A stretch of 64,000 nucleotides of DNA from Rhodanobacter denitrificans. GTDB lineage: Bacteria > Pseudomonadota > Gammaproteobacteria > Xanthomonadales > Rhodanobacteraceae. Every line of letters starts with the position of its first letter. Position 1 is the first letter of the stretch. Position numbers and translations under genes: made by a program. The stretch lies in NCBI GenBank assembly GCA_003241385.1, contig QFPO01000005.1:413049-477048 (forward strand). The letters are read 5' to 3'. The notes under the pieces were generated by a model. It was not told the DNA's origin. It worked only from the letters and a program-made list of their open reading frames with translations, and ran no database searches. Of the stretch, positions 1 to 7,422 are shown piece after piece.

Positions 1-78
1 CGGCGGCGCAGCCCGTTTCGCGTGTCGCCGCGCGCCTGCGCGCCGCGGCCTGTCCGGATGGCGGCGAGGCGCGCTGCT

Positions 79-630
79 TCACGCCGCCGCTTGCTGGAAT
101 TCGGGCGCGCGCACCAGGGCCGCCATGCTGAACATGCCCCAGAGCACCTCGCCGAGCGGCACGCGCTCGCGCACGTAGCGCTCGTAGCGCGCGTCGTCCT
201 CGGCCACCGCCTGCTCGCGCAGTTCGTCGGCGAAGCTGCGCTGGCCGAGCACCTCGTCGACGAGCAGGCCGACGCGGCCGGCCTGCTGGCGCACGATCAG
301 CACGCGGCTGTTCTCGGTCAGTTGGGTCGGCGTGCCCTCGACGAAATCCTTCAGGTCGATCACCGGCACCAGGCTGCCGCGCACGTTGGCGACGCCGAGC
401 AGCCACGAGCGCGTACCCGGTACGATCGCGGTCGGCGGCAGCGTCAGGATCTCGTTGACCTCGCCGATCGTGCTGGCCAGGTAGCGCTGGCCGACGCGGA
501 AGCCGATGCCGCGCCACAGGCCCGGCGCTTCGGCCTGCTCGGGCGCGCCGGCGGCGTGCGCCAGACTGCGGCGCTCGTAGTCGGCCAGGGCTTCGAACGG
601 ACTCAGGAAGGCAGGGGCGGAGGTCGACAT
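79..630 (-). CDS. pilI: PilI-like CheW-domain protein of the type IV pilus chemosensory system
   Basis: This 183-residue protein is a single CheW-like domain (about residues 40-175) after a short variable N-terminus. CheW domains couple a methyl-accepting receptor (here the expected partner is PilJ) to the histidine kinase of the Pil-Chp pathway, which controls twitching motility at the inner membrane. The family signature is seen in 'GTRSWLLGVANVRGSLVPV' (about residues 73-91), followed by the hydrophobic 'VGLLVDEV' strand. It lies 11 bases downstream of pilH in the order pilG-pilH-pilI, the usual arrangement; pilJ would lie beyond the left window edge. Assignment to PilI rather than flagellar CheW rests on the neighbours. 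Confidence 0.9.
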   Translation of the reverse strand: MSTSAPAFLSPFEALADYERRSLAHAAGAPEQAEAPGLWRGIGFRVGQRYLASTIGEVNEILTLPPTAIVPGTRSWLLGVANVRGSLVPVIDLKDFVEGTPTQLTENSRVLIVRQQAGRVGLLVDEVLGQRSFADELREQAVAEDDARYERYVRERVPLGEVLWGMFSMAALVRAPEFQQAAA

Positions 631-641
631 CGTGGGGTCCT

Positions 642-1007
642 CTAGGCCGACAGCAGGCCGTCGATCTGGCCGAGCAGTTCTTTTTCGGCGACCGGTTTGG
701 TCATGAACGCCTTGGCCCCCTGGCGCAGCGCCCAGATGCGGTCGGTCTCCATCGACTTGGTCGTCACCATGACGACCGGGATCGCGGAGGTGGCCGCGTC
801 ACGGCTGAGCTGGCGCGTGGCCTGGAAGCCGTTCATGCCCGGCATGATGATGTCCATGATCACCAGGTCGGGCCTCGCCCGGCGCACCTGGTCGATGCCT
901 TCCTCGGCGCTCGGCGCACTGCTGACGCGGTGCCCGGCCTTCTCGAGGAAGCCGGTGAGCACGCGGACTTCCGTCGGCGAGTCGTCGATGATGAATATGT
1001 GTGCCAT
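642..1007 (-). CDS. pilH: PilH response regulator (stand-alone receiver domain)
   Basis: A 121-residue single receiver domain. The acidic pair D8-D9, phospho-acceptor D52 (in 'VIMDIIMPG'), T82 and K104 are all present, so it should accept phosphate. PilH acts beside PilG in the Pil-Chp twitching pathway. I start at the ATG at 1007, giving the canonical 'MAHIFIIDDS' N-terminus; the reading frame stays open further upstream, but those codons give a low-complexity extension that does not look like a receiver. No output domain is present. It lies between pilG and pilI on the same strand. Confidence 0.92.
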   Translation of the reverse strand: MAHIFIIDDSPTEVRVLTGFLEKAGHRVSSAPSAEEGIDQVRRARPDLVIMDIIMPGMNGFQATRQLSRDAATSAIPVVMVTTKSMETDRIWALRQGAKAFMTKPVAEKELLGQIDGLLSA

Positions 1008-1041
1008 CGCGTGCCCCCATCGCGTCGAATGGCCGGTCCAC

Positions 1042-1440
1042 TCATTTGAGGTCGACGTGCCGGCGGATCGCGCCGAGCAGTTCCTCACGCGTGAACGGTT
1101 TGGTCAGGTATTGCTCGGATCCCACGATGCGGCCGCGCGCCTTGTCGAACAGGCCGTCCTTCGACGAGAGCATGATGACCGGCGTGGACTTGAACAGCTG
1201 GTTGTTCTTGATCAGCGCGCAGGTCTGATAGCCGTCCAGGCGCGGCATCATGATGTCGACGAAGATGATGTGCGGCTGCTGGTCGGAAATCTTGGCCAGC
1301 GCCTCGAAACCGTCGGTGGCCGTGATGACGTCGCAGCCTTCCTTGCGCAGCAGGGTCTCGGCGGTGCGGCGGATGGTCTTGGAGTCGTCGATGACCATGA
1401 CCTTCAAGCCGCCCAGGTTGTCAGTTCTTGCCTCGTCCAC
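1042..1440 (-). CDS. pilG: PilG response regulator (stand-alone receiver domain)
   Basis: A receiver domain of about 132 residues with the acidic pair D18-D19, phospho-acceptor D62 ('FVDIMMPRLDG') and K114 ('YLTKPF'). PilG is the positive CheY-like output of the Pil-Chp system and promotes pilus extension. The start is uncertain. There is no upstream ATG: I use the GTG at 1440, which has GGGGAA about 8 bases before it; a TTG at 1455 is the alternative (137 residues). A near-consensus sigma-70 promoter lies just upstream at 1476-1504. First gene of the pilG-pilH-pilI unit, divergent from gshB, as in Pseudomonas. Confidence 0.9.
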   Translation of the reverse strand: MDEARTDNLGGLKVMVIDDSKTIRRTAETLLRKEGCDVITATDGFEALAKISDQQPHIIFVDIMMPRLDGYQTCALIKNNQLFKSTPVIMLSSKDGLFDKARGRIVGSEQYLTKPFTREELLGAIRRHVDLK

Positions 1441-1475
1441 CTGCGGATTCCCCAACCACCAAGCCGAGTCGAGCT

Positions 1476-1504
1476 TCTTAACCGTCGCTTAGCGAGACTG
1501 TCAA
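1476..1504 (-). promoter_or_regulatory. Sigma-70-type promoter for pilGHI
   Basis: On the minus strand, a perfect TTGACA (-35, 1504-1499) is followed after exactly 17 bases by TTAAGA (-10, 1481-1476). The expected transcription start is near 1469, about 14-30 bases before the candidate pilG start codons. The surrounding 60 bases are clearly more AT-rich than the rest of the window. Confidence 0.6.
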
Positions 1505-1534
1505 GTTTCTTTTGTAAGCGCAAGAAAGAACGAC

Positions 1535-1558
1535 AAAAAGCCAGGCTCGAGACCTGGC
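1535..1558 (-). terminator. Intrinsic-terminator-like hairpin upstream of the pilG promoter
   Basis: Read on the minus strand, GCCAGG, a 7-base loop and CCTGGC form a 6-bp stem, followed directly by five T residues. It sits in the gshB/pilG divergent spacer, upstream of the pilG promoter. It could stop antisense transcripts leaving the gshB region, or act as an attenuator if pilG has a second, more distal promoter. Confidence 0.4.
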
Positions 1559-1664
1559 CGGCCGGCGTCCCCTCGCGATCGTGCCTGTAGTATATGACGC
1601 AGGTGACGGCCGGAAACGGTGTCCCCATCCCATTTTCCGGCCGACGGCCCGACGCGGAGTGCCC

Positions 1665-2612
1665 ATGCCCTCGACCCTTGCCGTCCTGATGGATCCGATC
1701 GAGAAGATCCGGGTCAAGAAGGACTCCACGTTCGCGATGCTGCTCGAAGCGCAGCGGCGCGGCTGGACCCTGCTCTACATGACCCAGGGCGACCTCGCGC
1801 TGCACGGCGCCGAGCCGTACGCGCGCCTGGCGCCGCTCTCGGTCCAGGACGATCCGGACGACTGGTTCCGGCTCGGCGACGCGGTCTGGCGCGACCTGCG
1901 CACGATCGACCTGATCCTCGCGCGCAAGGACCCGCCGGTCGACGCGCAGTTCGTCTACGACACGATGGTGCTCGAAACCGCGCAGCGCGGCGGCGCGCGC
2001 GTCGTCAACGATCCGCGCAGCCTGCGCGATGCCAACGAGAAGCTGTTCACGCTGCAGTTTCCGCAATGCATCGTGCCGACCCTGGTCGCGCGCGACGCGG
2101 CCGAGCTCAAACGTTTCACGGCCGAGCACGGCCAGGTCGTGCTGAAGCCGCTCGACGGCATGGGCGGCCGCGGCATCTTCCGCTCGCACCGCGGCGATCC
2201 CAATCTCAACGTCCTGCTCGAGACGCTGACCGACAACGGGCGTCAGCTCGCGGTCGCGCAGCAGTTCATCCCGCAGATCGACGCCGGCGACAAGCGCATC
2301 CTGCTGATCGACGGCGAGCCGGTGCCGTACGCGCTGGCGCGCATCCCGCAGGGCGACGAGTTCCGCGGCAATCTGGCCGCCGGCGGCAAGGGTGTGGGCG
2401 TGCCGCTGTCCGAGCGCGACCGCTGGATCGCCGCCGAGGTCGCGCCGGAGCTGCGCCGGCGCGGCCTGGTCTTCGTCGGGCTCGACGTGATCGGCGACTA
2501 CCTGACCGAGATCAACATCACCTCGCCGACCTGCATCCGCGAGCTCGACGCGCAGTTCGGGCTCAACATCGCCGGCCAGCTGTTCGACCGGCTCGAGGCC
2601 GGCCAGCCCTGA
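1665..2612 (+). CDS. gshB: Glutathione synthetase
   Basis: A 315-residue ATP-grasp enzyme joining gamma-glutamylcysteine and glycine to give glutathione in the cytosol. E. coli GshB has 316 residues. The N-terminal 'AVLMDPIEKIRVKKDSTFAM' is diagnostic, and the ATP-grasp core ('VVLKPLDGMGGRGIF', 'EINITSPTCIRE') is intact. I choose the ATG at 1665, preceded by GGAG, rather than an upstream in-frame codon, because it reproduces the family N-terminus. The stop overlaps the next start (ATGA), so translation is probably coupled to the TonB-like gene. No gshA is in the window, although a GCS2-type ligase lies at 11.4-12.6 kb. Confidence 0.96.
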   Translation: MPSTLAVLMDPIEKIRVKKDSTFAMLLEAQRRGWTLLYMTQGDLALHGAEPYARLAPLSVQDDPDDWFRLGDAVWRDLRTIDLILARKDPPVDAQFVYDTMVLETAQRGGARVVNDPRSLRDANEKLFTLQFPQCIVPTLVARDAAELKRFTAEHGQVVLKPLDGMGGRGIFRSHRGDPNLNVLLETLTDNGRQLAVAQQFIPQIDAGDKRILLIDGEPVPYALARIPQGDEFRGNLAAGGKGVGVPLSERDRWIAAEVAPELRRRGLVFVGLDVIGDYLTEINITSPTCIRELDAQFGLNIAGQLFDRLEAGQP

Positions 2613-3466
2613 TGGCGTCGCCCGGCATCGCCGACCGGCTCGGCGTGACGCTGCTGTTCTCGGTGGTCGCGCACGCCGTGATCGCGCTCGGCCTGACGTT
2701 CGAGTACGAGAAGGCCGCGCCGCACCTGCCCTCGCTGGACGTGATCCTGGTGCAGTCGGCCAGCGGCGAGAAGCCCGACAAGGCCGACTTCCTGGCCCAG
2801 GCCGCCAACAGCGGCGGCGGCGACGCCGACCAGCCGCTGCGGCCGAGCGAGCGGCTGTCGAGCCCGGTGCCGAAGGCGACCGACGGCATCGCGCCGTTGC
2901 CGACCGAGGACGGCGCGCCGCGGCCGAGCACGGCGCGCCAGGCCGAGATGCTGACGCGCGAGCGCTCCGACTTCGCCGTGCGCACCGACCGCGAGGCACC
3001 CCGGACCGAACCCGTGCCGCAGCTGGCCGAGCGCGAGGCGCTGCAGCGCCGGCTGGAGATGGCGCGGCTGGCCGAGGAGCTTCAGCGCGAATCGCAGCGC
3101 TACGCCAAGCGGCCCAAGCGCAAGTACATCTCGGCCAATACGCGCGAGCACGCGTTCGCGGCCTACATGCGTGCCTGGGTCGCCCGCGTCGAGCGCGTCG
3201 GCAACCTCAACTACCCCGACGACGCGCGCCGCAACCAGCTCAAGGGTGAGGTCATCATGACGGTCGGCCTCAACCGCGACGGCAGCGTGCGCAGCGTCGA
3301 CGTGATCAAGTCCAGCGGCCACAAGGCGCTCGACGCCGCCGCCGAGCGCAGCATCCACCTGTCGGCGCCGTTCCCGGCCGTGCCCGACACCGACGAGAAG
3401 GTCGACGAGCTCTACATCACGCGGACCTGGCAGTTCCTGCCCGGCGACGTGCTGCGCACGCAGTGA
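2612..3466 (+). CDS. TonB-family energy transducer (TonB3-like)
   Basis: 284 residues. There is an N-terminal membrane anchor (about 10-30), then a long charged periplasmic stretch rich in Glu/Arg (about 95-175), and a C-terminal TonB domain (about 200-284, 'GEVIMTVGLNRDGSVRSVDV' and 'ELYITRTWQF'). TonB proteins pass proton-motive energy from ExbBD to outer-membrane receptors, but no exbB or exbD is nearby. Its place between gshB and yqgE, beside pilGHI, matches the Pseudomonas locus whose TonB3 is linked to twitching motility and pilus assembly. I infer a similar role rather than siderophore uptake. It lacks the Pro-Lys/Pro-Glu repeats of classical TonB. Confidence 0.85.
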   Translation: MASPGIADRLGVTLLFSVVAHAVIALGLTFEYEKAAPHLPSLDVILVQSASGEKPDKADFLAQAANSGGGDADQPLRPSERLSSPVPKATDGIAPLPTEDGAPRPSTARQAEMLTRERSDFAVRTDREAPRTEPVPQLAEREALQRRLEMARLAEELQRESQRYAKRPKRKYISANTREHAFAAYMRAWVARVERVGNLNYPDDARRNQLKGEVIMTVGLNRDGSVRSVDVIKSSGHKALDAAAERSIHLSAPFPAVPDTDEKVDELYITRTWQFLPGDVLRTQ

Positions 3467-3528
3467 GCGGGCCGCGCTCGCTGTCCGTCCGGTGAACGGC
3501 CGGCGCGCGCAGGGCAGGCGCGGCGCCG

Positions 3529-3534
3529 TACAAT
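3529..3534 (+). promoter_or_regulatory. -10 element for yqgE, placed for a leaderless transcript
   Basis: TACAAT is a near-perfect -10 hexamer ending 7 bases before the ATG at 3542, so transcription would begin at or next to the start codon. There is no good -35 match. An in-frame ATG at 3533 overlaps this element and is therefore an unlikely start. Confidence 0.45.
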
Positions 3535-3541
3535 GCGGCCC

Positions 3542-4108
3542 ATGCAAGCCTCCAGCGGACTGGCCAACCAATTGCTGATCGCGATGCCCGGGCTGCGCGA
3601 CGCCAACTTCGCGCGCAGCGTCACGTTCGTGTGCCAGCACGGCGAGGACGGCGCGATGGGCCTGCAGATCAACCGCCTGTCCGAGTACCGCCTCGGCGAC
3701 CTGCTCGACCAGATGTCGATGCGCTCGGAACTGACCGACGTCAACGACGCGCCGGTGCTGATCGGCGGGCCGGTGCAGCCCGAGCGCGGGTTCGTCCTGC
3801 ACTCGCCGCACGGCGACTGGGAATCCTCGTTCCGCATCTCCGAGCGGATCAGCGTGACGACCTCGCGCGACATCCTGGCCGCGATCGCCGAGGGCAACGG
3901 CCCGCGCCAGTCGCTGGTGACGCTCGGCTACTCGGGCTGGGGCGCCGGCCAGATCGAGCAGGAGCTGCGCGAGAACGCCTGGCTGACCGCGCCGGTCAGC
4001 GAGCAGATCCTGTTCGAGACGCCGCTCGACCGGCGCTGGCAGGCCGCCGCGGCGATCCTCGGCGTCAGCGACCTGGTGCAGTTGGCCGGCTATGTCGGCA
4101 ACGCCTGA
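3542..4108 (+). CDS. yqgE: YqgE/AlgH family protein
   Basis: 188 residues of the UPF0301 (YqgE/AlgH) family, a small conserved cytosolic protein of unsettled function, first linked to alginate regulation in Pseudomonas. Family motifs are seen near the N-terminus ('LLIAMPGLRDANFARSV'), in the middle ('GGPVQPERGFVLHS') and towards the end ('LGYSGWGAGQIEQEL'). I start at the second ATG because the first (3533) lies inside a -10 element. The last 17 bases overlap ruvX, and the yqgE-yqgF pairing is conserved across gammaproteobacteria. Confidence 0.93.
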   Translation: MQASSGLANQLLIAMPGLRDANFARSVTFVCQHGEDGAMGLQINRLSEYRLGDLLDQMSMRSELTDVNDAPVLIGGPVQPERGFVLHSPHGDWESSFRISERISVTTSRDILAAIAEGNGPRQSLVTLGYSGWGAGQIEQELRENAWLTAPVSEQILFETPLDRRWQAAAAILGVSDLVQLAGYVGNA

Positions 4109-4556
4109 CGCGATCCTCACCGTGCTCGGCTTCGACTACGGCAGCCGCCTGATCGGCGTGGCGGTCGGCAACCGCCTGGCCGGCAGCGCGCGCGCGCTGA
4201 CGACGATCGGCAACGGCGCCGCGCCGGAGTGGGCGCGCCTGGACGAGCTGGTCCGCGAGTGGAAGCCCGACGCGTTCGTGGTCGGTCTGCCGCTGACACT
4301 CGACGGTGGCGAGCAGGCCGCCACGCGCGGTGCGCGCGCGTTCGCCGCCGCACTCGGCCGCCGCTACGGCCGTGCGGTCTACGCGACCGACGAGCGCTAC
4401 ACCTCCCGCGAGGCCAGCCGCCGCTTCGCCGATCGCCGCGCCCAGGGCGCCGCACGGCGCAAGGACGCCGCCGCGATCGACGCGCTGGCCGCCGAGGTCA
4501 TCCTCGAAGCCTGGATGGCCGCACCCGACGATTCCGTTGCCATGACGTCCCCATGA
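4092..4556 (+). CDS. ruvX: Pre-16S rRNA nuclease / Holliday-junction resolvase-like YqgF (RuvX)
   Basis: 154 residues with an RNase-H-like fold. The N-terminal 'VLGFDYGSRLIGVAVGN' carries the first catalytic Asp, 'VVGLPL' holds the second strand, and 'ATDERYTSREASRR' the Glu-containing motif. YqgF trims the 5' end of 16S rRNA; the resolvase role is based on fold similarity. It overlaps yqgE by 17 bases and pyrB by 4 bases (ATGA), so the three are probably translated together. Confidence 0.92.
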   Translation: MSATPDAILTVLGFDYGSRLIGVAVGNRLAGSARALTTIGNGAAPEWARLDELVREWKPDAFVVGLPLTLDGGEQAATRGARAFAAALGRRYGRAVYATDERYTSREASRRFADRRAQGAARRKDAAAIDALAAEVILEAWMAAPDDSVAMTSP

Positions 4557-5500
4557 CCGTACAACTCGACGCCGCAGGACGCCTGCGCCATCTGATCTCG
4601 CTGCACGGCCTCGGCGCCGCGCGCATCACCGCCCTGCTCGATCGCGCGGCCGACCTGCGCGACGCACAGCGCCGCGGCGGCGCCGCCGCGCTGCCGCCGC
4701 TGCTGGCCGGCCGCACCGTCACCAATCTGTTCTTCGAGCCGTCCACGCGCACGCGCACCAGCTTCGAGCTGGCCGCGCGCCGGCTCGGCGCCCTCGTCGT
4801 CAATTTCGACATCGCCGCGTCCTCGACCAGCAAGGGCGAGACGCTCGAGGACACGCTGGCGACACTCGAGGCGATGGACTGCGACGCGTTCGTCGTACGC
4901 CACAAGGAGAACGGCACGCCCGAGCGGCTGGCCCGGCACGCGCGCGCGGCGGCCGTCGTCAACGCCGGCGACGGCAACCACGCGCATCCGACGCAGGGCC
5001 TGCTCGACGCCCTGTCGATCCGCGACCGGCTCGGTTCGGTCGAAGGTCGCCGCGTCGTGATCTGTGGCGACGTGCGCCACTCGCGCGTGGCGCGCTCGGA
5101 CGCCGACGTGTTCGCCGCGCTCGGTGCGCGCGAGATCCGGCTGTGCGGTCCGCAGGCGCTGCTGCCGGATCCGGATGCGTTCCCGGGCTGCACGCGCTTC
5201 GATGATTTCGACGCTGCGCTGGACGGCGCCGAGGTGATCGTGATGCTGCGCCTGCAGAAGGAGCGCATGGCGAGCGCGATGATCGCCGACGAGCGCGAGT
5301 ACCACGCGCGCTACGGCCTGGACACGGCGCGGCTCGCGCGTGCGGCCACCGGTGCGGTCGTGCTGCATCCGGGACCGATGAACCGCGGCATCGAGATCGC
5401 CGACGCGGTCGCCGACGGCGCGCAGTCGCTGGTGCTCGAGCAGGTCGCCAACGGCGTGTTCGTGCGCATGGCGGTGCTGGCCGCGTTGCTGGAGCGTTGA
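4553..5500 (+). CDS. pyrB: Aspartate carbamoyltransferase catalytic subunit
   Basis: 315 residues. The enzyme condenses carbamoyl phosphate with L-aspartate, the committed step of pyrimidine synthesis. The carbamoyl-phosphate loop 'STRTRTS' (64-70), K94 in 'SSTSKGETLED', 'HPTQGLLD' (145-152) and the aspartate-side 'LHPGPMNRG' near the C-terminus are all intact. No regulatory pyrI follows. In Pseudomonas, pyrR lies between yqgF and pyrB and a pyrC-like gene follows pyrB; both are absent here and pyrB overlaps ruvX directly. Regulation by PyrR or PyrI is therefore not evident from this locus. Confidence 0.95.
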   Translation: MTVQLDAAGRLRHLISLHGLGAARITALLDRAADLRDAQRRGGAAALPPLLAGRTVTNLFFEPSTRTRTSFELAARRLGALVVNFDIAASSTSKGETLEDTLATLEAMDCDAFVVRHKENGTPERLARHARAAAVVNAGDGNHAHPTQGLLDALSIRDRLGSVEGRRVVICGDVRHSRVARSDADVFAALGAREIRLCGPQALLPDPDAFPGCTRFDDFDAALDGAEVIVMLRLQKERMASAMIADEREYHARYGLDTARLARAATGAVVLHPGPMNRGIEIADAVADGAQSLVLEQVANGVFVRMAVLAALLER

Positions 5501-5604
5501 GGCCGCGCTGCGACGACAAGGTTTCATCCGCACGCCGACGGCCCGGCCGCCGGCGGGTGGAGCGGCCCGGATTCGATGCCGCGGCCGGTTGCCGATCGGG
5601 AACG

Positions 5605-5635
5605 GGCCCGCGTACGGGCCGCTTGCCATCTTTTT
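5605..5635 (+). terminator. Weak terminator-like hairpin downstream of pyrB
   Basis: GGCCCG and CGGGCC form a 6-bp stem with a CGTA loop (5605-5620), with a run of five T residues at 5631-5635. The 10-base gap between stem and T-run is longer than usual, so termination may be weak. It lies just before the lipoprotein gene's ribosome-binding site. Confidence 0.3.
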
Positions 5636-5653
5636 CATCATCAGGGAGACATC

Positions 5654-7336
5654 ATGGACATCGTCGTCAAACGCCTCGCGATCGCCTGCGCGGCCGTGGC
5701 CCTCGCCGCCTGCGGCAAGAAGGCCGACACTTCCGACCCGCTCGCGTTCATCCCGGCCGACACGCCGTACGTGATCGCCAACGTCGAGCCGCTGCCCGAG
5801 GCGACCGTGCAGGTCTTCGCGGCGCAGATGAAGGTGTTCTGGCCGGTGATGTTCGAGCAGTTCGCGCCGATCGTGGCCGAGTTGGAGAAGGATCCCAAGC
5901 ACGCCGACGCGGCGCGCGTGATGCGCGCGCTGTACGACGAGCTGGCGCCGCGCGACACGCCCGAGAAGCTCACCGAGATCGGTCTCGGCATGAAGGTCCG
6001 CTCGGCGTTCTACGGCGTCGGTCTGATTCCGGTGCTGCGCGTCGAGCTGGCCGACGCGGACGCATTCCGCGCCGCCGTCGCGCGCGTCGAGGCCAAGTCC
6101 GGCGCCAAGCTCGGTACCGGCCGCATCGGCGACCAGGATCTGTGGATCGTCGGCGCCGAGGACGTGCAGGGCCTGATCGCGATCCAGGGCCGCCATCTGG
6201 TCGCCACGCTGGCGCCGGCGAATGCCGACGAGGCGCTCAAGCGCCGCCTGCTCGGTCTGGATCTGCCCGAGTCCTCGCTGGCCGCGTCCGATGAGCTGGT
6301 CGCGCTGAACAAGGCCGAAGGCTATCTGCCGTACGGCAGCGGCTGGGTCGACCTGCGCCGCGTCGTCGCGCTGATCGATCGCGATCCGGGTTATCAGGCC
6401 TTCGCGAAACTGGCCACCGAAACGCCGCCGGCGCTCGATGCGACCTGCCGGGCCGAGGCCGAGGCGATCGTCGCGCACACGCCGCGCGCCAGCTTCGGCT
6501 ACACCGCGCTCGATGCCGGGCACATGACGATGCGCAGCGTGCTCGAGCTCGATCCGGCGCTCGCGCAGTCGGTGCAGGCGCTGGCGGTGCCGCCGCCCGG
6601 TTCGGCGTCGACCGCCCGCACCCTGCTCGATCTGAGCCTGTCGGTGCCGGTGCTCAAGCTCAAGGACTTCGTCGAGAAGCAGGCCGATGCGATCCTCGCC
6701 GCGCCGTACCGGTGCGAGGCCCTGGCCTTTCTCAACGACGGCGCGACCGATCTGAAGGCCAAGATCGGCCAGACCGTGCCGCCGCCGCTCAGCGACCTGA
6801 CCGGCCTGCGCATCAGTCTGGACCGCTTCGACTGGACGGCCGACAAGCCCGACTTCGCCGCCAAGCTGCTGGTCGCCAGCGGCGACCCGGCGACCCTGGT
6901 CAGCATGGCCCAGCTCGCCGTGCCGGCGCTGCGCGACGTGCAGATCCGCCCCGACGGTACGCCGGTCGATCTGGCGCTGCCGCCGGAAGCGGCCGGCTTC
7001 GTCGAGTTCGCGCAGGCCGCGATGGTGCCGCAGGCGCTGGGAATCGCGTTCGGCACCGGCAGTGCCGGCGGCGACCTCGGCAGCTGGATCGCCGAGCCGG
7101 CCGCGACCGACGCGCAGCTGCTGTCGTTCCGTTACAGCGCCCGTCTCTACGGGCTGATCGGCGATGCCACCAAGCGCTTCGCCGAGGCGATGCCGGAGGA
7201 GCAGCGCGCGATGATGGACGGCCAGGTCCGCATGTATGCGCTGTACGAGCAGTGGTTCAAGCACTTCGATCAGCGCGTCCAGGCGACGCCGAAGGGTCTG
7301 GTCTTCGTGCAGGACGTCGAGCTCGCACAGCCCTGA
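5654..7336 (+). CDS. Large predicted lipoprotein of unknown function
   Basis: 560 residues. I do not recognise the family. A lipoprotein signal is clear: basic start, hydrophobic core and lipobox L17-A18-A19-C20, followed by 'GKKAD'; an Asp is not at +2, which favours outer-membrane sorting. The mature protein is soluble-looking, alternating hydrophobic strands and helices with no further membrane segment. 'FIPADTPYVIANVEPLP' and 'DDVQGLIAIQGRHLVATL'-like stretches recall large bacterial lipoproteins of beta-alpha repeats. The ATG at 5654 is preceded by AGGGAGA. It is flanked by pyrB and a convergent exporter, so context gives no clue to its role. Confidence 0.75.
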   Translation: MDIVVKRLAIACAAVALAACGKKADTSDPLAFIPADTPYVIANVEPLPEATVQVFAAQMKVFWPVMFEQFAPIVAELEKDPKHADAARVMRALYDELAPRDTPEKLTEIGLGMKVRSAFYGVGLIPVLRVELADADAFRAAVARVEAKSGAKLGTGRIGDQDLWIVGAEDVQGLIAIQGRHLVATLAPANADEALKRRLLGLDLPESSLAASDELVALNKAEGYLPYGSGWVDLRRVVALIDRDPGYQAFAKLATETPPALDATCRAEAEAIVAHTPRASFGYTALDAGHMTMRSVLELDPALAQSVQALAVPPPGSASTARTLLDLSLSVPVLKLKDFVEKQADAILAAPYRCEALAFLNDGATDLKAKIGQTVPPPLSDLTGLRISLDRFDWTADKPDFAAKLLVASGDPATLVSMAQLAVPALRDVQIRPDGTPVDLALPPEAAGFVEFAQAAMVPQALGIAFGTGSAGGDLGSWIAEPAATDAQLLSFRYSARLYGLIGDATKRFAEAMPEEQRAMMDGQVRMYALYEQWFKHFDQRVQATPKGLVFVQDVELAQP

Positions 7337-7380
7337 CCGCGACGCGGATCCGGCCCGGCCGGGTCCGCATCGTCGCTCGT

Positions 7381-7415
7381 CGCCGGCGCGGCACCGCTCC
7401 GGTGTCGCGCCGGCG
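7381..7415. terminator. Bidirectional hairpin between convergent genes
   Basis: A 16-bp stem with one G-U pair and a CTC triloop (arms 7381-7396 and 7400-7415) fills the 86-base gap between the lipoprotein gene and the convergent exporter gene. A second imperfect GC-rich hairpin lies at about 7344-7367. Neither has a U-tract. Confidence 0.55.
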
Positions 7416-7422
7416 CACCGTC

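Noticed and set aside
1..78. Possible pilJ start at the left edge
   Set aside because: The minus strand below pilI shows no ATG or GTG with a ribosome-binding site in these 78 bases. pilJ is expected further left but cannot be annotated.
3533..3541. Upstream in-frame ATG of yqgE
   Set aside because: It overlaps the TACAAT -10 element and has no ribosome-binding site; the next ATG, 9 bases on, fits the promoter geometry better.
4397..7264. 955-codon open frame on the minus strand opposite pyrB and the lipoprotein gene
   Set aside because: It crosses two good plus-strand genes and their spacer, is rich in Arg and has no recognisable domain. A typical shadow frame at 70% GC.
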